From assembly GCF_001591965.1 (NCBI RefSeq), contig NZ_BCVX01000001.1, positions 186,001 to 250,000 of the forward strand: DNA of 64,000 nt, given 5' to 3'. This DNA is from Lysinibacillus odysseyi 34hs-1 = NBRC 100172 (lineage in GTDB: Bacteria > Bacillota > Bacilli > Bacillales_A > Planococcaceae). The position numbers were made by a program, and so were the translations under genes. Numbering within the stretch: position 1 is the first letter of the stretch; every line of letters starts with the position of its first letter. Positions 17,113 to 26,102 of the stretch are shown here, piece by piece. The notes beneath the pieces are model-generated. The model was given only the letters and a program-made list of their open reading frames with translations, was not told the DNA's origin and did no database searches.

Positions 17113-18531
17113 TTACCAAAGTCCAAGCACTTTCCACCATAGTCCGCCGATACCAAGCCAAATCACAATATGAACGATGGAGATAACAAATCCGATTCCC
17201 CACCATTTTTCTTGTGTTACATAGCCTGCACCGAAGAAGACAGGTGCTGGTCCGCTGCCGTAATTCGTTAAACAGCCGAATAAGTTACTGAAAAACGCAA
17301 GGATCAGGGCAGAAACCATCGGCGGGGCCCCAGCAGCGACAAGGACGGAAAGAAAGGCACCGTACATGGCACTTACATGGGCCGTATTACTTGCAAAAAA
17401 GTAATGGGAATAGAAGTACACAATCACAAGGATGACCAGCGCCAACATCCAGGACGTTCCACCGATGAATCCCTGCACCTTATCACTGAACCAAGGGATT
17501 AACCCTGTACTGTTCAAAAACATGGCCATCATGACAAGTACTGAAAACCATATTAACGTGTCCCAGGCGCCTTGTTCCTGCTTAATATCATTCCATGTTA
17601 ACACTTGTGTAAGGAGTAATAAAGACAACCCTATAAAGGCTGTGACCGTTGCATCAAGATGGAAGTTCGAGCCGAATATCCATAAAACAAGCAGAAGAAT
17701 GAAGATCCCGATCATATACCATTCATCTCTTTTTAACGGACCCATGGCATCAAGCTTTTTCTTCGCTTCCTCTGTCGCAGATGGCGTTTCTTTAATCTCC
17801 GGCGGATAAATTTTGTAAATGAGAAATGGTACGACGATTAAACTGATCAGACCGGGTACGATCGCCGCTGTAGCCCAGCCTACCCAGGAAATAGCTGTCC
17901 CCGAAATATCTTCTGCGAGCTTTGCTGCTAAAGGGTTCGCAGCCATTGCCGTTAAGAACATAGCCGAAGTAATCATATTGCCTTGGAATGAGGCGGTCAT
18001 TAAGAAAGCACCTATTTTTCTTTCTGTACCGTCTCCGGATCTCGAACCATACGTTTCCGACAATGACCGGATAATCGGCAATAAAATCCCCCCGGCACGT
18101 GCTGTATTCGACGGCATCGCTGGAGAAAGAATCAAATCACTGGCAATGAGGGAATAGGACAGGCCTAAAGTCTTTTTTCCAAATAGACGAACAAAAATAT
18201 ATGCTACACGTGTACCAAGCCCTGTTTTAATAAACCCTCTTGAAATGAAGAAAGCAATGACTATCAGCCAAATAGTCGAGTTTTGAAACCCGCTTAATGC
18301 TTCCTCGAGCTCTAACGTATTGGTCACGATAATAATCGTTAAGGACAATATTGCGATACTTCCCATTGGAAGCGGTTTAAGAATAAGCCCGATAATGGTA
18401 GCGACAAAAACGGCAAACAAATGCCATGCCTGTACTTCTAAACCTTCTGGAGAAGGAATGAACCAGATGATTGCCCCTATCAGCACAATAATCAATAAAG
18501 GAATGAACTTGACTTCCTGTTTATGCTTCAC
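17113..18531 (-). CDS. DASS-family anion (dicarboxylate) transporter
   Basis: 472 residues, about 11-14 hydrophobic segments. Two SNT motifs, which bind sodium and substrate in divalent anion:sodium symporters, are present: PAMPSNTARAGG near residue 141 and FASNTAHVSAM in the C-terminal half. The layout matches the CitT/2-oxoglutarate-malate translocator branch, such as B. subtilis YflS, with likely substrates malate, succinate or 2-oxoglutarate. The gene is alone, with no adjacent two-component sensor, so regulation is not visible. Confidence 0.85.
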   Translation of the reverse strand: MKHKQEVKFIPLLIIVLIGAIIWFIPSPEGLEVQAWHLFAVFVATIIGLILKPLPMGSIAILSLTIIIVTNTLELEEALSGFQNSTIWLIVIAFFISRGFIKTGLGTRVAYIFVRLFGKKTLGLSYSLIASDLILSPAMPSNTARAGGILLPIIRSLSETYGSRSGDGTERKIGAFLMTASFQGNMITSAMFLTAMAANPLAAKLAEDISGTAISWVGWATAAIVPGLISLIVVPFLIYKIYPPEIKETPSATEEAKKKLDAMGPLKRDEWYMIGIFILLLVLWIFGSNFHLDATVTAFIGLSLLLLTQVLTWNDIKQEQGAWDTLIWFSVLVMMAMFLNSTGLIPWFSDKVQGFIGGTSWMLALVILVIVYFYSHYFFASNTAHVSAMYGAFLSVLVAAGAPPMVSALILAFFSNLFGCLTNYGSGPAPVFFGAGYVTQEKWWGIGFVISIVHIVIWLGIGGLWWKVLGLW

Positions 18532-19416
18532 CTTATAAGCCCCCTCTCAAATTAATGCATCAATATTATGTATAGCCATTATTTTTACTATACTACAATA
18601 GTTTAAGACTGATACAAATGAATGTCGAGAATACTGCTTTATACACTTCCAACTAATTGAAACAGAAAATAACTCATCTTCCAATTCTATATTTAGAATA
18701 ATAAATAGCGGAAATGCAGGTGTAATATAGAGAAGGGATGTATGGAATAATCAGTACTAACTTATAGTTTGAACAAAAAAGAAGCTACTCATTCTCTTCT
18801 AAATATTTGAGCTGCGGGATGCCTTTCTACCTTTTTTCAGATTAAAAATTACCGCTCTATAATTTAAAACGCCCCCTTCTATTAGGAAGGAGGCGCAGAC
18901 ATGATGGGCAGCGCAACAAGAGCTACCCTGTATTAAATCTCTCCTTTTACGGGGAGGGATTTTAAATTATTATTTTTTCGCAGGACAACTACATTTTCAA
19001 TCCACTCTCTCCATACAGTGGGAGACTACGAGATATAGTATTATTTCCATCTTACAAATTCGCTCTTTATATTTCTTATACCACTCTTTTTTCCCTTTAT
19101 TTGAGCTGCTTTATGAGCTGCATTCTCCTTCCATCTCTTTATATTTTCTAGAGACTCCAATATGAAATAGTAATTCCTAACTCATTATCTCCTGCACTTT
19201 CAATTCCTAAGATGCTTTTACTTTTTTTGTGAACAGACATACTATGTATCCTCCTACTATTCTTACTTGGAGTGATTGGCTAGTTTAACTTATCGGATAA
19301 ATCCTTAAAACAACACTGAAAACACTTATTTATAAAGCACCAATGCCTTAATTATTTCATAAAAATAATCTTTCCACGTTTTCTTTTCCATCTTCGGCTG
19401 CTCCTCCGTAAATTTT
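18532..19416. other. Gene-free gap with several stem-loops
   Basis: About 885 bases without a credible protein. ACGCCCCCTTCtattaGGAAGGAGGCG at 18870-18896 is a strong hairpin with a T-run on the minus strand. A weaker CTCTCC/GGGGAG hairpin is at about 18940-18957. I see no known riboswitch or sRNA; a minus-strand small RNA ending at the first hairpin is possible. Confidence 0.4.
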
Positions 19417-20319
19417 TTATTCATTTATTTTATTTAGAGAAGTACCGGTATTATTCACCTCTTCTTTTGTAAAATTGTTATTAACAAGATAGATACCGAT
19501 GAAAATAAATAGTCCTCCAGCCATCAGCGAATAGGAAATCGGTTCGTTTAGCAATACACTCCCCGTCAACACGCCAAAAAATGGGGCTAGAAATAAATAA
19601 GAACTTGTTTTCCCCGGCTCGCCCTTTTGTAAAAGGAAATACCAAACGGCAAATTGAACAATGGAGGACATGATACTTAACCATAAGAGAATAAGGATCG
19701 AATGCTTATTCATATGAAAGAAAGGTTCTTCCAGCAATATACTCAATAATAGTAGAATGCCTCCGCCGGCCAGCATTTGATATGCAGAAAGTACCCATGT
19801 ATCAAAATGTACTCCCCATTTATTAACTAATAACGTGGAAACTGCCCAAAAAACAGATGAAGCTGCGCCAAACACGATTCCTATTTTAAATTCATTTATG
19901 CCGCCTAACGTAATCCCTACACCTATAAAACCTAGGACAACGCCAGTCCACTGAAACCATTTATAACGATTCCCCATAAAAACGGTGCCTAAAATAATGA
20001 CTAATAATGGGTTCATAAAAGTCAGAATAGAAGATTCACTCGCTGTTATCGTTCTGAGACTTAAAAATATACATCCCATTACTCCTGCTGTTTGCAGGGT
20101 TCCTATAACCGCTGCTCTTCCCCAATTTTTCATACTGCCAGGGTGGGGCCTTTTTAGCACCTTCACAATAATAGCCATGATCAATCCAGCTAGAAGAAAA
20201 CGTAATCCAGCCAATAACAACGGAGAAGAATAGCCTAAACCTATCTTCCCTACCGCAAAAGACGATCCCATTAAAAAAGTAGTTAAGATAATTAGTGCAA
20301 AAAAGTAATGTTTTTTCAT
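19417..20319 (-). CDS. EamA-family (DMT) transporter
   Basis: 300 residues; start at MKKHYFFALIILTTFLMGSS because GGGAGGT lies eight bases upstream of that ATG. Ten hydrophobic segments in two EamA repeats (each opening with a 'W...F/GxxF..GK' pattern, e.g. LMGSSFAVGKIGL). Drug/metabolite exporters of this type extrude amino acids, nucleosides or drugs. Divergent to an ArsR-type regulator only 132 bases away, which probably controls it. Confidence 0.8.
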   Translation of the reverse strand: MKKHYFFALIILTTFLMGSSFAVGKIGLGYSSPLLLAGLRFLLAGLIMAIIVKVLKRPHPGSMKNWGRAAVIGTLQTAGVMGCIFLSLRTITASESSILTFMNPLLVIILGTVFMGNRYKWFQWTGVVLGFIGVGITLGGINEFKIGIVFGAASSVFWAVSTLLVNKWGVHFDTWVLSAYQMLAGGGILLLLSILLEEPFFHMNKHSILILLWLSIMSSIVQFAVWYFLLQKGEPGKTSSYLFLAPFFGVLTGSVLLNEPISYSLMAGGLFIFIGIYLVNNNFTKEEVNNTGTSLNKINE

Positions 20320-20451
20320 GAATACTGACCTCCCAATCAAATTTTTCTTGTTAAAAAAATCTCCCTTCCCTTGTGGAGAGATTCTTTAGTATGATTATAA
20401 AAGCTACATAATACGATATTCATCTAAGTATGGATTACAGAGGTGTTCAAA

Positions 20452-21144
20452 ATGATTATACATCCGAATATTTCGGCACTAACGGCTCTTCTTGCTGAAA
20501 AGTCAAGAGCGGCCATACTGGCAGCTTTAATGGATGGGAAATTCCATACAGCCAGTGAACTGGCATATATGGCCTCCATAAAACCCCAGACAGCTAGCTT
20601 TCACCTTGCAAAGCTAGAAGAAAATAACATTATCATTTGTGAAAAGCATGGACGGTTTCGATATTTCCGATTGGCCAATGACGAGGTAGCAAATACCCTT
20701 GAGATCATTATGTCCTTATCTCCTCTACCTGAAGTTCGATCTTTAAATCAATCCAGTCAATTAAAAAAATTAGAACATGCAAGAACCTGTTACGACCATT
20801 TAGCTGGACGTGTAAGTGTGAATTTAACAAATACCATGCAACAGGCAGGATATATTGAGAGAAACAATAAAGAGTTTATTGTGACAGCTGCGGGAGAGCT
20901 CTTTTTTAAAGACTTTGGCATAGATTTAGTCGGCTTATCTAAAAAGCGCCGTTCCTTTTCTCATGCCTGTCTTGACTGGAGTGAACGTACGCATCACTTG
21001 GGGGGGGCGTTAGGAAATGGTTTGTTTGAAAAGTATATTGAATTGGGCTGGATAGAAACGAAAGCAAATTCCCGGGAAATCGTTATTACCTCTCAAGGGA
21101 AATCCGGTTTTAAAGACTTGTTTGGGCTAGAGATGCAGATTTAA
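20452..21144 (+). CDS. ArsR-family winged-helix transcriptional regulator
   Basis: 230 residues from the ATG at 20452; AGAGGT eight bases upstream argues against the earlier GTG. The N-terminal winged helix is ALLAEKSRAAILAALMDGKF, HTASELAYMASIKPQTASFH (recognition helix), LAKLEENNIIICEKHGRFRY. The C-terminal 130 residues (SHACLDWSERTHHLGGALGN and a basic second wing-like end) form the extra domain seen in YczG-like ArsR proteins. HACLDW and HH could bind metal or ligand. It likely represses the divergent EamA transporter. Confidence 0.8.
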   Translation: MIIHPNISALTALLAEKSRAAILAALMDGKFHTASELAYMASIKPQTASFHLAKLEENNIIICEKHGRFRYFRLANDEVANTLEIIMSLSPLPEVRSLNQSSQLKKLEHARTCYDHLAGRVSVNLTNTMQQAGYIERNNKEFIVTAAGELFFKDFGIDLVGLSKKRRSFSHACLDWSERTHHLGGALGNGLFEKYIELGWIETKANSREIVITSQGKSGFKDLFGLEMQI

Positions 21145-21329
21145 CCTTCCTTATTTAAGACAAATATTTTATAGACTATATTAAAAAACGGGTTCTTTAT
21201 GGCAGGTGTTTTTGCTGTCCTTCCTTTCAAATATTCTAGTTAATCCTTATTACGCTAACGGGGCTGGTTAGTTGAAGAAGAAAATACCTAGTCTTTTGAT
21301 GGAGGATATTATAAAAAGGTGGTTTATAG

Positions 21330-21584
21330 ATGGAATTATATGGAAGAGTAGAAAATATAAAGAGTCGAGAAGATTTAATTAAATTTATTAATTACTTCAG
21401 AAAAGATTTACAATCTAATGGTGCTGAGTGGAAGAATGTAACACTCGCAGATTACTTAGAAGCTATGGAGGCTTGGGTTACTGATATGGATGGGTATTAT
21501 GTAAATAATAATGAAATACCACCTAAACAACCATCTTGGAAAATTATCGCTGATATTTTAATTGCTTCGAGTATGTATGAATGA
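21330..21584 (+). CDS. DUF7660 family protein
   Basis: 84 residues with SREDLIKFINYFRKDLQSNG, WKNVTLADYLEAMEAWVTDM, DGYYVNN and PPKQPSWKIIADILIASSMYE, fitting DUF7660, a small helical family common among stand-alone accessory genes. AAAGGTGG precedes the ATG. Upstream, CGCTAACGGGGCTGGTTAG begins the repeat-rich gene run. Just past its stop an ATTCAAC element (21586-21592) leads into CTAACGGGC. Confidence 0.75.
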   Translation: MELYGRVENIKSREDLIKFINYFRKDLQSNGAEWKNVTLADYLEAMEAWVTDMDGYYVNNNEIPPKQPSWKIIADILIASSMYE

Positions 21585-21633
21585 TATTCAACTAACGGGC
21601 CGAATTCTTAAACAACTAGAAGGAGTGAAAATA

Positions 21634-22203
21634 ATGTCCAATGAAGTAAGAACAAGAAAAGTAATTTTAGATTTAGCTGTTTCCTTAGACGGATTTATTG
21701 AAGGGAAAAACGGCGAAGTTGATTGGTGCATAATGGACCCTGAAATGGAGTTTACTAATTTCCTAAATCAAATTGATACAATTTTGTATGGAAGAAAAAG
21801 TTACGATTTATGGGGACAATATATTCCAACAACTGAGGCTTCTGATGATGAAAAAGAAATGTGGGAATTGGTTCACAACAAGGAAAAATATGTGTTTTCT
21901 AAAACGCAAAAAGGGTCTGGCAGTAAAGCAACATTTGTAAATAAAAATATTACCGAGGAAGTAAATAAATTAAAGAATAATCCCGGCAAAGACATATGGC
22001 TATACGGTGGGGCAAGTCTCATTACGACTTTTATTGATTTAGGACTCGTTGATGAGTTTAGATTATCTGTTCACCCTGTAGTATTAGGAGAAGGAAGACC
22101 GTTATTTGTTGATGTAAAACAAAGATTGAATCTAAATTTGATGAATACAAGGACTTTTTCCTCTGGCGTTGTTCAACTAATCTACAATTCAAACAAAATT
22201 TAA
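21634..22203 (+). CDS. Dihydrofolate reductase-family protein (RibD C-terminal-like)
   Basis: 189 residues from the ATG behind AGAAGGAGTG. VILDLAVSLDGFIEGKNGEV, TILYGRKSYDLWGQYIP, DIWLYGGASLITTFIDLGLV and DEFRLSVHPVVLGEGRPLF are the family's NADPH-binding and fold signatures (YwjB/YyaP-like). Such stand-alone proteins are rarely true folate enzymes. Second gene of the cassette-like run, followed by a dyad at 22346. Confidence 0.85.
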   Translation: MSNEVRTRKVILDLAVSLDGFIEGKNGEVDWCIMDPEMEFTNFLNQIDTILYGRKSYDLWGQYIPTTEASDDEKEMWELVHNKEKYVFSKTQKGSGSKATFVNKNITEEVNKLKNNPGKDIWLYGGASLITTFIDLGLVDEFRLSVHPVVLGEGRPLFVDVKQRLNLNLMNTRTFSSGVVQLIYNSNKI

Positions 22204-22345
22204 ATACCATTTTAGAATACTAAACTATAAACTCCCTTACTACTGTAAAAAGGGTTCATTTATTGTATAAACTTAATTTTCTTCTTCAAATAATGGAGGA
22301 TTTTGTTCAATAAGAACTAATAATGTATACAAAACAAACACAAAT

Positions 22346-22372
22346 AACGTTCTCAAACGAAAGTTAGGGAAT
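22346..22372 (+). repeat. Cassette-end dyad
   Basis: AACGTTCTCAAACGAAAGTT followed by AGGGAAT, 140 bases after the DHFR-family stop. It is a diverged member of the AACGTTCCCAAACGnnnGTTTGGGAAC family. Confidence 0.6.
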
Positions 22373-22373
22373 C

Positions 22374-22407
22374 AAACGCCTTATTCAATTGAATAGGGCG
22401 TTTTATT
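22374..22407 (+). terminator. Intrinsic terminator
   Basis: AAACGCCTTATTCaattGAATAGGGCG followed by a T-rich tail: a 12-13-bp stem with a four-base loop, directly after the dyad. Confidence 0.8.
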
Positions 22408-22427
22408 TTAAGCTGCTTATGTTCAAG

Positions 22428-22457
22428 ATGTCCCCAAACGAAGCTTTCGGAATGTTC
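22428..22457 (+). repeat. Cassette-end dyad
   Basis: ATGTCCCCAAACGAAGCTTT followed by CGGAATGTTC. It lies 55 bases after the previous dyad with no gene between, so either a gene was lost or the junction is doubled. Confidence 0.55.
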
Positions 22458-22601
22458 TATGGTATAATTTAACATTATGTGAATTCAGAGTGATGAGGTG
22501 AAGCAAGTATGGAAATATCCGAGTTTCAAAAAAATATATCCACTATAACGGTCAATTTAAGCACTCCTTATAATTACTAGATTAGGAACGTTAAGAAGCA
22601 G

Positions 22602-22690
22602 GTGTGCGGCCGAGCCTAGGTCATATCAGTATGGTGTACAAGCGATAATAAGCAAGGAAGCCAAATGCCAATGGAGGGAAGGTTGCTACC
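22602..22690 (+). other. Possible degenerate group II intron 5' segment
   Basis: In a 460-base gene-free stretch the text GTGTGCGGCCGAGCCTAGG leads to CAAGCGATAATAAGCAAGGA, then AATGGAGGGAAGGTTGCTAC. It starts like a group II intron (GUGYG) and has purine-rich blocks reminiscent of intron domain I, but no reverse transcriptase or domain V was found. Assignment is weak. Confidence 0.25.
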
Positions 22691-22921
22691 AAGTTATCAC
22701 CCTTTCTAGTGAAACATTTACTACACACAGAGGTAGAGAGAATAAATGGAAACTAAACTATTTAGGAATGACTATTATCAAAGAGAACTGATTCAAAACT
22801 AATTGGAGCATTAAGTTCTAGGATTTCCAGGTTGTATAAAGATTTATTTGCTAATTCCACTTTTCAAAAGTTGAATTATTTACATTAAACATCCTTAACT
22901 ATGTTTGGAAGGTGATATTTT

Positions 22922-23368
22922 TTGGTGGAGTTAAGAACAATTAATCAGGACAATTATGAAGAATGTTTAAACTTGCATACAGCTGATACCAATGCGGACT
23001 TTGTAGACTCTGTAGCATGGTCTTTAGCCGAAGCGTGGGTATTTTATGATGACTCACGCCCCTTTGCAATTTATGCCGATAATGTGATGGTCGGCTATGT
23101 TTTAATGTATATTGGCGAAAACAACCCTCAAATCATAAATTTTATGATAGATAGCCGTTTTCAAAAAAGAGGTTATGGATCAGCAGCGGCCAGGCTTTGT
23201 GTTGAATATTTGCGGAAAGAATACAATGCAAGTAGGATTTCCGTACCAGTTAATCTAGAAAATATAACCGCACAAAAATTTTGGAGCAACATAGGCTTTG
23301 AAATAACAGACGATCTGGAGGATGATTATCTTTATATGCGGTTGTACATACCAGAAAAATATGTATGA
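22922..23368 (+). CDS. GNAT-family N-acetyltransferase
   Basis: 148 residues from a TTG (or the next codon, GTG) preceded by GGAAGGTG. VELRTINQDNYEECLNL opens the fold; NFMIDSRFQKRGYGSAAARL is the acetyl-CoA pyrophosphate-binding motif (Q/RxxGxG/A); LENITAQKFWSNIGFEI is the final alpha-beta element. The acceptor substrate is unknown. Stand-alone GNATs are frequent cassette cargo. Followed within 130 bases by a doubled dyad inside a 99-bp repeat. Confidence 0.85.
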   Translation: MVELRTINQDNYEECLNLHTADTNADFVDSVAWSLAEAWVFYDDSRPFAIYADNVMVGYVLMYIGENNPQIINFMIDSRFQKRGYGSAAARLCVEYLRKEYNASRISVPVNLENITAQKFWSNIGFEITDDLEDDYLYMRLYIPEKYV

Positions 23369-23442
23369 GTATATAAAAATGGAACCTCTTTCTTTAAACA
23401 GGTGCGATTGTTTCATAAGCGTTCTTATTTCACTAACGGGGA

Positions 23443-23541
23443 GCTTTAGCGCAGCACGGATTTATAAGCTATACAAAACAATCATAATAAACGTTCCCGA
23501 ATGGAAGTTTCGTGACTGAAAGATAATAGTTTCCCAAACGA
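23443..23541 (+). repeat. 99-bp direct repeat, copy A, with two dyads
   Basis: GCTTTAGCGCAGCACGGATT through CCCAAACGA is repeated at 25209-25307 with only about five differences over 99 bases. It contains AACGTTCCCGAATGGAAGTT (23489 on) and runs into TTTCCCAAACGACGGTTTGG (ending 23553). It lies between the GNAT and deaminase genes. Confidence 0.85.
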
Positions 23542-23605
23542 CGGTTTGGTAACTTTGTTACAATAATAAAGAGTATAGAAAATTCATTTAAGGAGTTATT
23601 GAACA

Positions 23606-24031
23606 ATGATAGGTAAAGAACTATATAACGCTGTAAAAAATTTAGTTGAAGAAAGATATCCTAGCGGTTGGGGTGGTGCAGCAGCCATTCGTGTAGAAGA
23701 CGGTACGATTTATACAAGTGTAGCACCAGAAGTCATTAATGATTCAACCAATTTATGTATGGAAACTGGTGCTATATTAGAAGCTCATAAATACAATAAA
23801 AAAGTAACCCATAGTATTTGCTTAGCACGCGAAGACGAACATTCACCATTAAAAGTGCTTTCACCTTGTGGGGTGTGTCAAGAACGCTTGTTTTACTGGG
23901 GACCGCAAGTACAATGTGCTATTTCAAATGATACACAAGCAATTATTTTTAAAACATTAAAGGAACTGCAACCTTACCATTGGACAGATACATATTACGA
24001 TGAGATAACTGAACATTGGCAAAAAATATAG
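23606..24031 (+). CDS. Cytidine/blasticidin deaminase-like zinc enzyme
   Basis: 141 residues. Zinc-site residues are C51 and E53 (NLCMETGAILEA) and C88/C91 (LSPCGVCQERL), the CxE..PCxxC arrangement of free-nucleoside deaminases. In classical cytidine deaminases the first motif is also C(A)E. The closest functional relatives by layout are small cytidine/blasticidin-S deaminases, so pyrimidine salvage or nucleoside-antibiotic resistance is plausible. Third cargo gene of the run; a dyad begins at its stop codon. Confidence 0.8.
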   Translation: MIGKELYNAVKNLVEERYPSGWGGAAAIRVEDGTIYTSVAPEVINDSTNLCMETGAILEAHKYNKKVTHSICLAREDEHSPLKVLSPCGVCQERLFYWGPQVQCAISNDTQAIIFKTLKELQPYHWTDTYYDEITEHWQKI

Positions 24032-24055
24032 TTCCCAAACATCGCTTTGGGACGG
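24031..24055 (+). repeat. Cassette-end dyad
   Basis: GTTCCCAAACATCGCTTTGG then GACGG. It starts at the last base of the deaminase stop codon, so gene and repeat are contiguous. Confidence 0.65.
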
Positions 24056-24157
24056 TTATAATCTAAATATGGGAACCTATACCAATTAATTTCGTTCCTC
24101 TTGATATAAGTAAATTATTGTATAATATGTGATTTATTTGACGGAGGGGAATTAAAA

Positions 24158-24550
24158 GTGTTTAAAAAAGCAACTATAATTTCAGGAATTGTAGTTATTT
24201 CAATTTTGTTAGTTGGGTGTAATGGAGAGTCCAAAGTGGAAGTATTAGATGATTCGAAAAATGATGTAAATTTATTGCCAGAATCAGAATTAAATATATT
24301 ATCAGAATTAAAAAATGAAATAATAGCATCTATTGCAGAACCAATAGAAATTGATAGTGAGTCAATAATAATAATAGTAGGTGGTAATCTTGGTACAGGA
24401 ACTATTGAATTATCAGTATGTTTCCCGGAGAATTTAAAAGTTGATGATACGAATCTTCAACAAATAGTTGAAGATTCTATTAAGAATGTTTCTGAAAAAG
24501 AAAACATAGCAGGCGAAGAAGCTATAACGATAAAAATTGAGAGATACTAA
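24158..24550 (+). CDS. Small lipoprotein of unknown function
   Basis: 130 residues from a GTG preceded by ACGGAGGGG. Signal peptide with lipobox VVISILLVGC; the mature part is acidic and ends in a beta-rich domain with SESIIIIVGGNLGTGTIEL and EEAITIKIERY. No family recognised. The gene is much more AT-rich than the murein-recycling operon and has its own ribosome site, in keeping with an acquired cassette. Confidence 0.7.
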   Translation: MFKKATIISGIVVISILLVGCNGESKVEVLDDSKNDVNLLPESELNILSELKNEIIASIAEPIEIDSESIIIIVGGNLGTGTIELSVCFPENLKVDDTNLQQIVEDSIKNVSEKENIAGEEAITIKIERY

Positions 24551-24637
24551 CATAGAAGTTCTTAAGGATACAATCAACCTTAAAAGTACAGTTACTGTAT
24601 AATCAACTGCATATTTTCTATTCATCTCGATAAAAAA

Positions 24638-24662
24638 ACGTTCAAAAATCAAGCTTGGTAAC
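24638..24662 (+). repeat. Cassette-end dyad (degenerate)
   Basis: AACGTTCAAAAATCAAGCTT then GGTAAC, 88 bases after the lipoprotein stop. In the rest of the 413-base gap to the next gene are a reverse-type variant CTACCAAAGGACGCTTTAGG (about 24817) and ACCTAAC..GTTGAAT (24852-24875), which matches the attC core consensus at both ends. Confidence 0.5.
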
Positions 24663-24964
24663 ATTTCAAACACCGCCACGCACTGTTAAAACAGTATTTG
24701 CCGCTGTCTTTATTAGCAAATAACGTTCTGAGACGCTGCGAGAAATTATTTTAAAGAGGACTGTTCGATACACTTGTTCTGAATGGCGATAAAATATAAA
24801 TAGAATCTCAAGGAATGGCTACCAAAGGACGCTTTAGGAAGGTTATACTTCACCTAACTGGTGCAGTTGTTGAATAAGCGCTGTGCTTTAATCAGATCGG
24901 ATTGAAAAAAGTGTATGTTAAAATTCGAACAAAATAAATTTATATGGAGGGAGATAACTACTTT

Positions 24965-25138
24965 ATGAAAAAGAGAATTTCTATAGGATTAACAACGATA
25001 GCTATCATTACTTTTGGTGTTTTTGTTTATTATGGATCTTTGACCGAGGCTAATAAGGAAACCGACAGTATTGTAACAGATAAAGATGGAGAAATAGTAG
25101 AACCACTTAGGGGTAACAACGATAATCTTGGTCATTAA
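24965..25138 (+). CDS. Short secreted or membrane-anchored peptide
   Basis: 57 residues from MKKRISIGLTTIAIITFGVF; GGAGGGAG lies upstream. One hydrophobic segment (signal peptide or anchor), then an acidic tail with KDGEIVEPLRGNNDNLGH. No family recognised. Followed by repeat copy B. Confidence 0.55.
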   Translation: MKKRISIGLTTIAIITFGVFVYYGSLTEANKETDSIVTDKDGEIVEPLRGNNDNLGH

Positions 25139-25208
25139 TACACATTAATATCGGTAGACATTTTTCTTGACGTTCTATTTGTACCAATACTCTCTTAAGC
25201 CATCAGAC

Positions 25209-25307
25209 GCTTTAGCGCAGCACGGATTTATAAGCTATTCAAAACAATCATAATAAACGTTCCCGAATGAAAGTTCTGTGACTGAAAGATAATAGCTTTC
25301 CAAACGA
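25209..25307 (+). repeat. 99-bp direct repeat, copy B, with dyad
   Basis: See copy A at 23443-23541. Contains AACGTTCCCGAATGAAAGTT. The second dyad here is half destroyed (CTTTCCAAACGATTAAAG). Confidence 0.85.
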
Positions 25308-25367
25308 TTAAAGAAACCTATTGACCTTTTAGAGAAATAATTAAAGTAAAACGTTAGGTGGTGTATT

Positions 25368-25601
25368 ATGATATTCGGATTCAACTCAAAGTTTCATTTA
25401 ACTATTCAATGTTTTTTAGTTTTTCTTGCATTATTTATTTATTTTTACGCCCCTACTATTGGGTTATTTTTACTTATAGGTGGATTAGCTATAACTAATC
25501 ATGGATTAGATTTAAAAAATATTAACGAGAAGAAAGCCTACGTTTATATAGTTATTGGCTTTATTGTAATCCTTTTTTCTTTATATGAAATCTCAACTTA
25601 G
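25368..25601 (+). CDS. Small membrane protein
   Basis: 77 residues with two to three hydrophobic segments (FLVFLALFIYFYAPTIGLFL, YIVIGFIVILFSLYEI) and an intervening NHGLDLKNINEKK loop. AGGTGGTG precedes the ATG. Unknown function; last cargo gene of the run. Confidence 0.6.
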   Translation: MIFGFNSKFHLTIQCFLVFLALFIYFYAPTIGLFLLIGGLAITNHGLDLKNINEKKAYVYIVIGFIVILFSLYEIST

Positions 25602-25686
25602 GAACTTATCATCATCCTAAAACGGTATAACTTCACAACTTTTTCAGTAATACAAGCGTTTTAATCCATACAACTCCATACAAAAT

Positions 25687-25713
25687 AACGTTCCCTAATG
25701 CAAGTTTGGAAAC
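25687..25713 (+). repeat. Cassette-end dyad
   Basis: AACGTTCCCTAATGCAAGTT then TGGAAAC, 86 bases after the small membrane protein. It closes the run; only gene-free sequence with CATCAACCGAACC (26056) follows before the phospholipase gene. Confidence 0.65.
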
Positions 25714-25941
25714 ACATCAAAAAACTGCGAATGTTGTGATATCAACGTTCGTGGCCTTTTCTTATAAACATTATTTATACACTGTTTTATACACTTCTTA
25801 AGATTCAGGTGCAGCAATGGTTTGAATGAATTTGGCACAATGCTAGGTCATCAGTGTTACTGAATAAAATCGTGTATCTTCTTATCGTTGTAAATTTACT
25901 TTTTTAAAGGAATCCCTGCTGGTTCAAAATATGAAATAAAA

Positions 25942-25968
25942 AACCACTCAGAAATAATCTGAGCGGTT
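25942..25968 (-). terminator. Intrinsic terminator of the phospholipase-like gene
   Basis: AACCACTCAGAaataaTCTGAGCGGTT with a T-run on the minus strand, about 135 bases past the stop. Confidence 0.75.
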
Positions 25969-26102
25969 CTATTCGCCATTTATATAGTGAGTTTACTGGC
26001 TAAATATCATGCTAATTAGAGTGTTGGTTACATTGTTTTTAACATGTTTCTCCCCATCAACCGAACCAGTCACATTTAACTGGGAGGCTCTTGTTTTTTC
26101 CG

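Noticed and set aside
21250-25713. Calling the gene run a classical integron
   Set aside because: No integrase gene and the main dyad lacks the standard attC core sites; only the arrangement is cassette-like.
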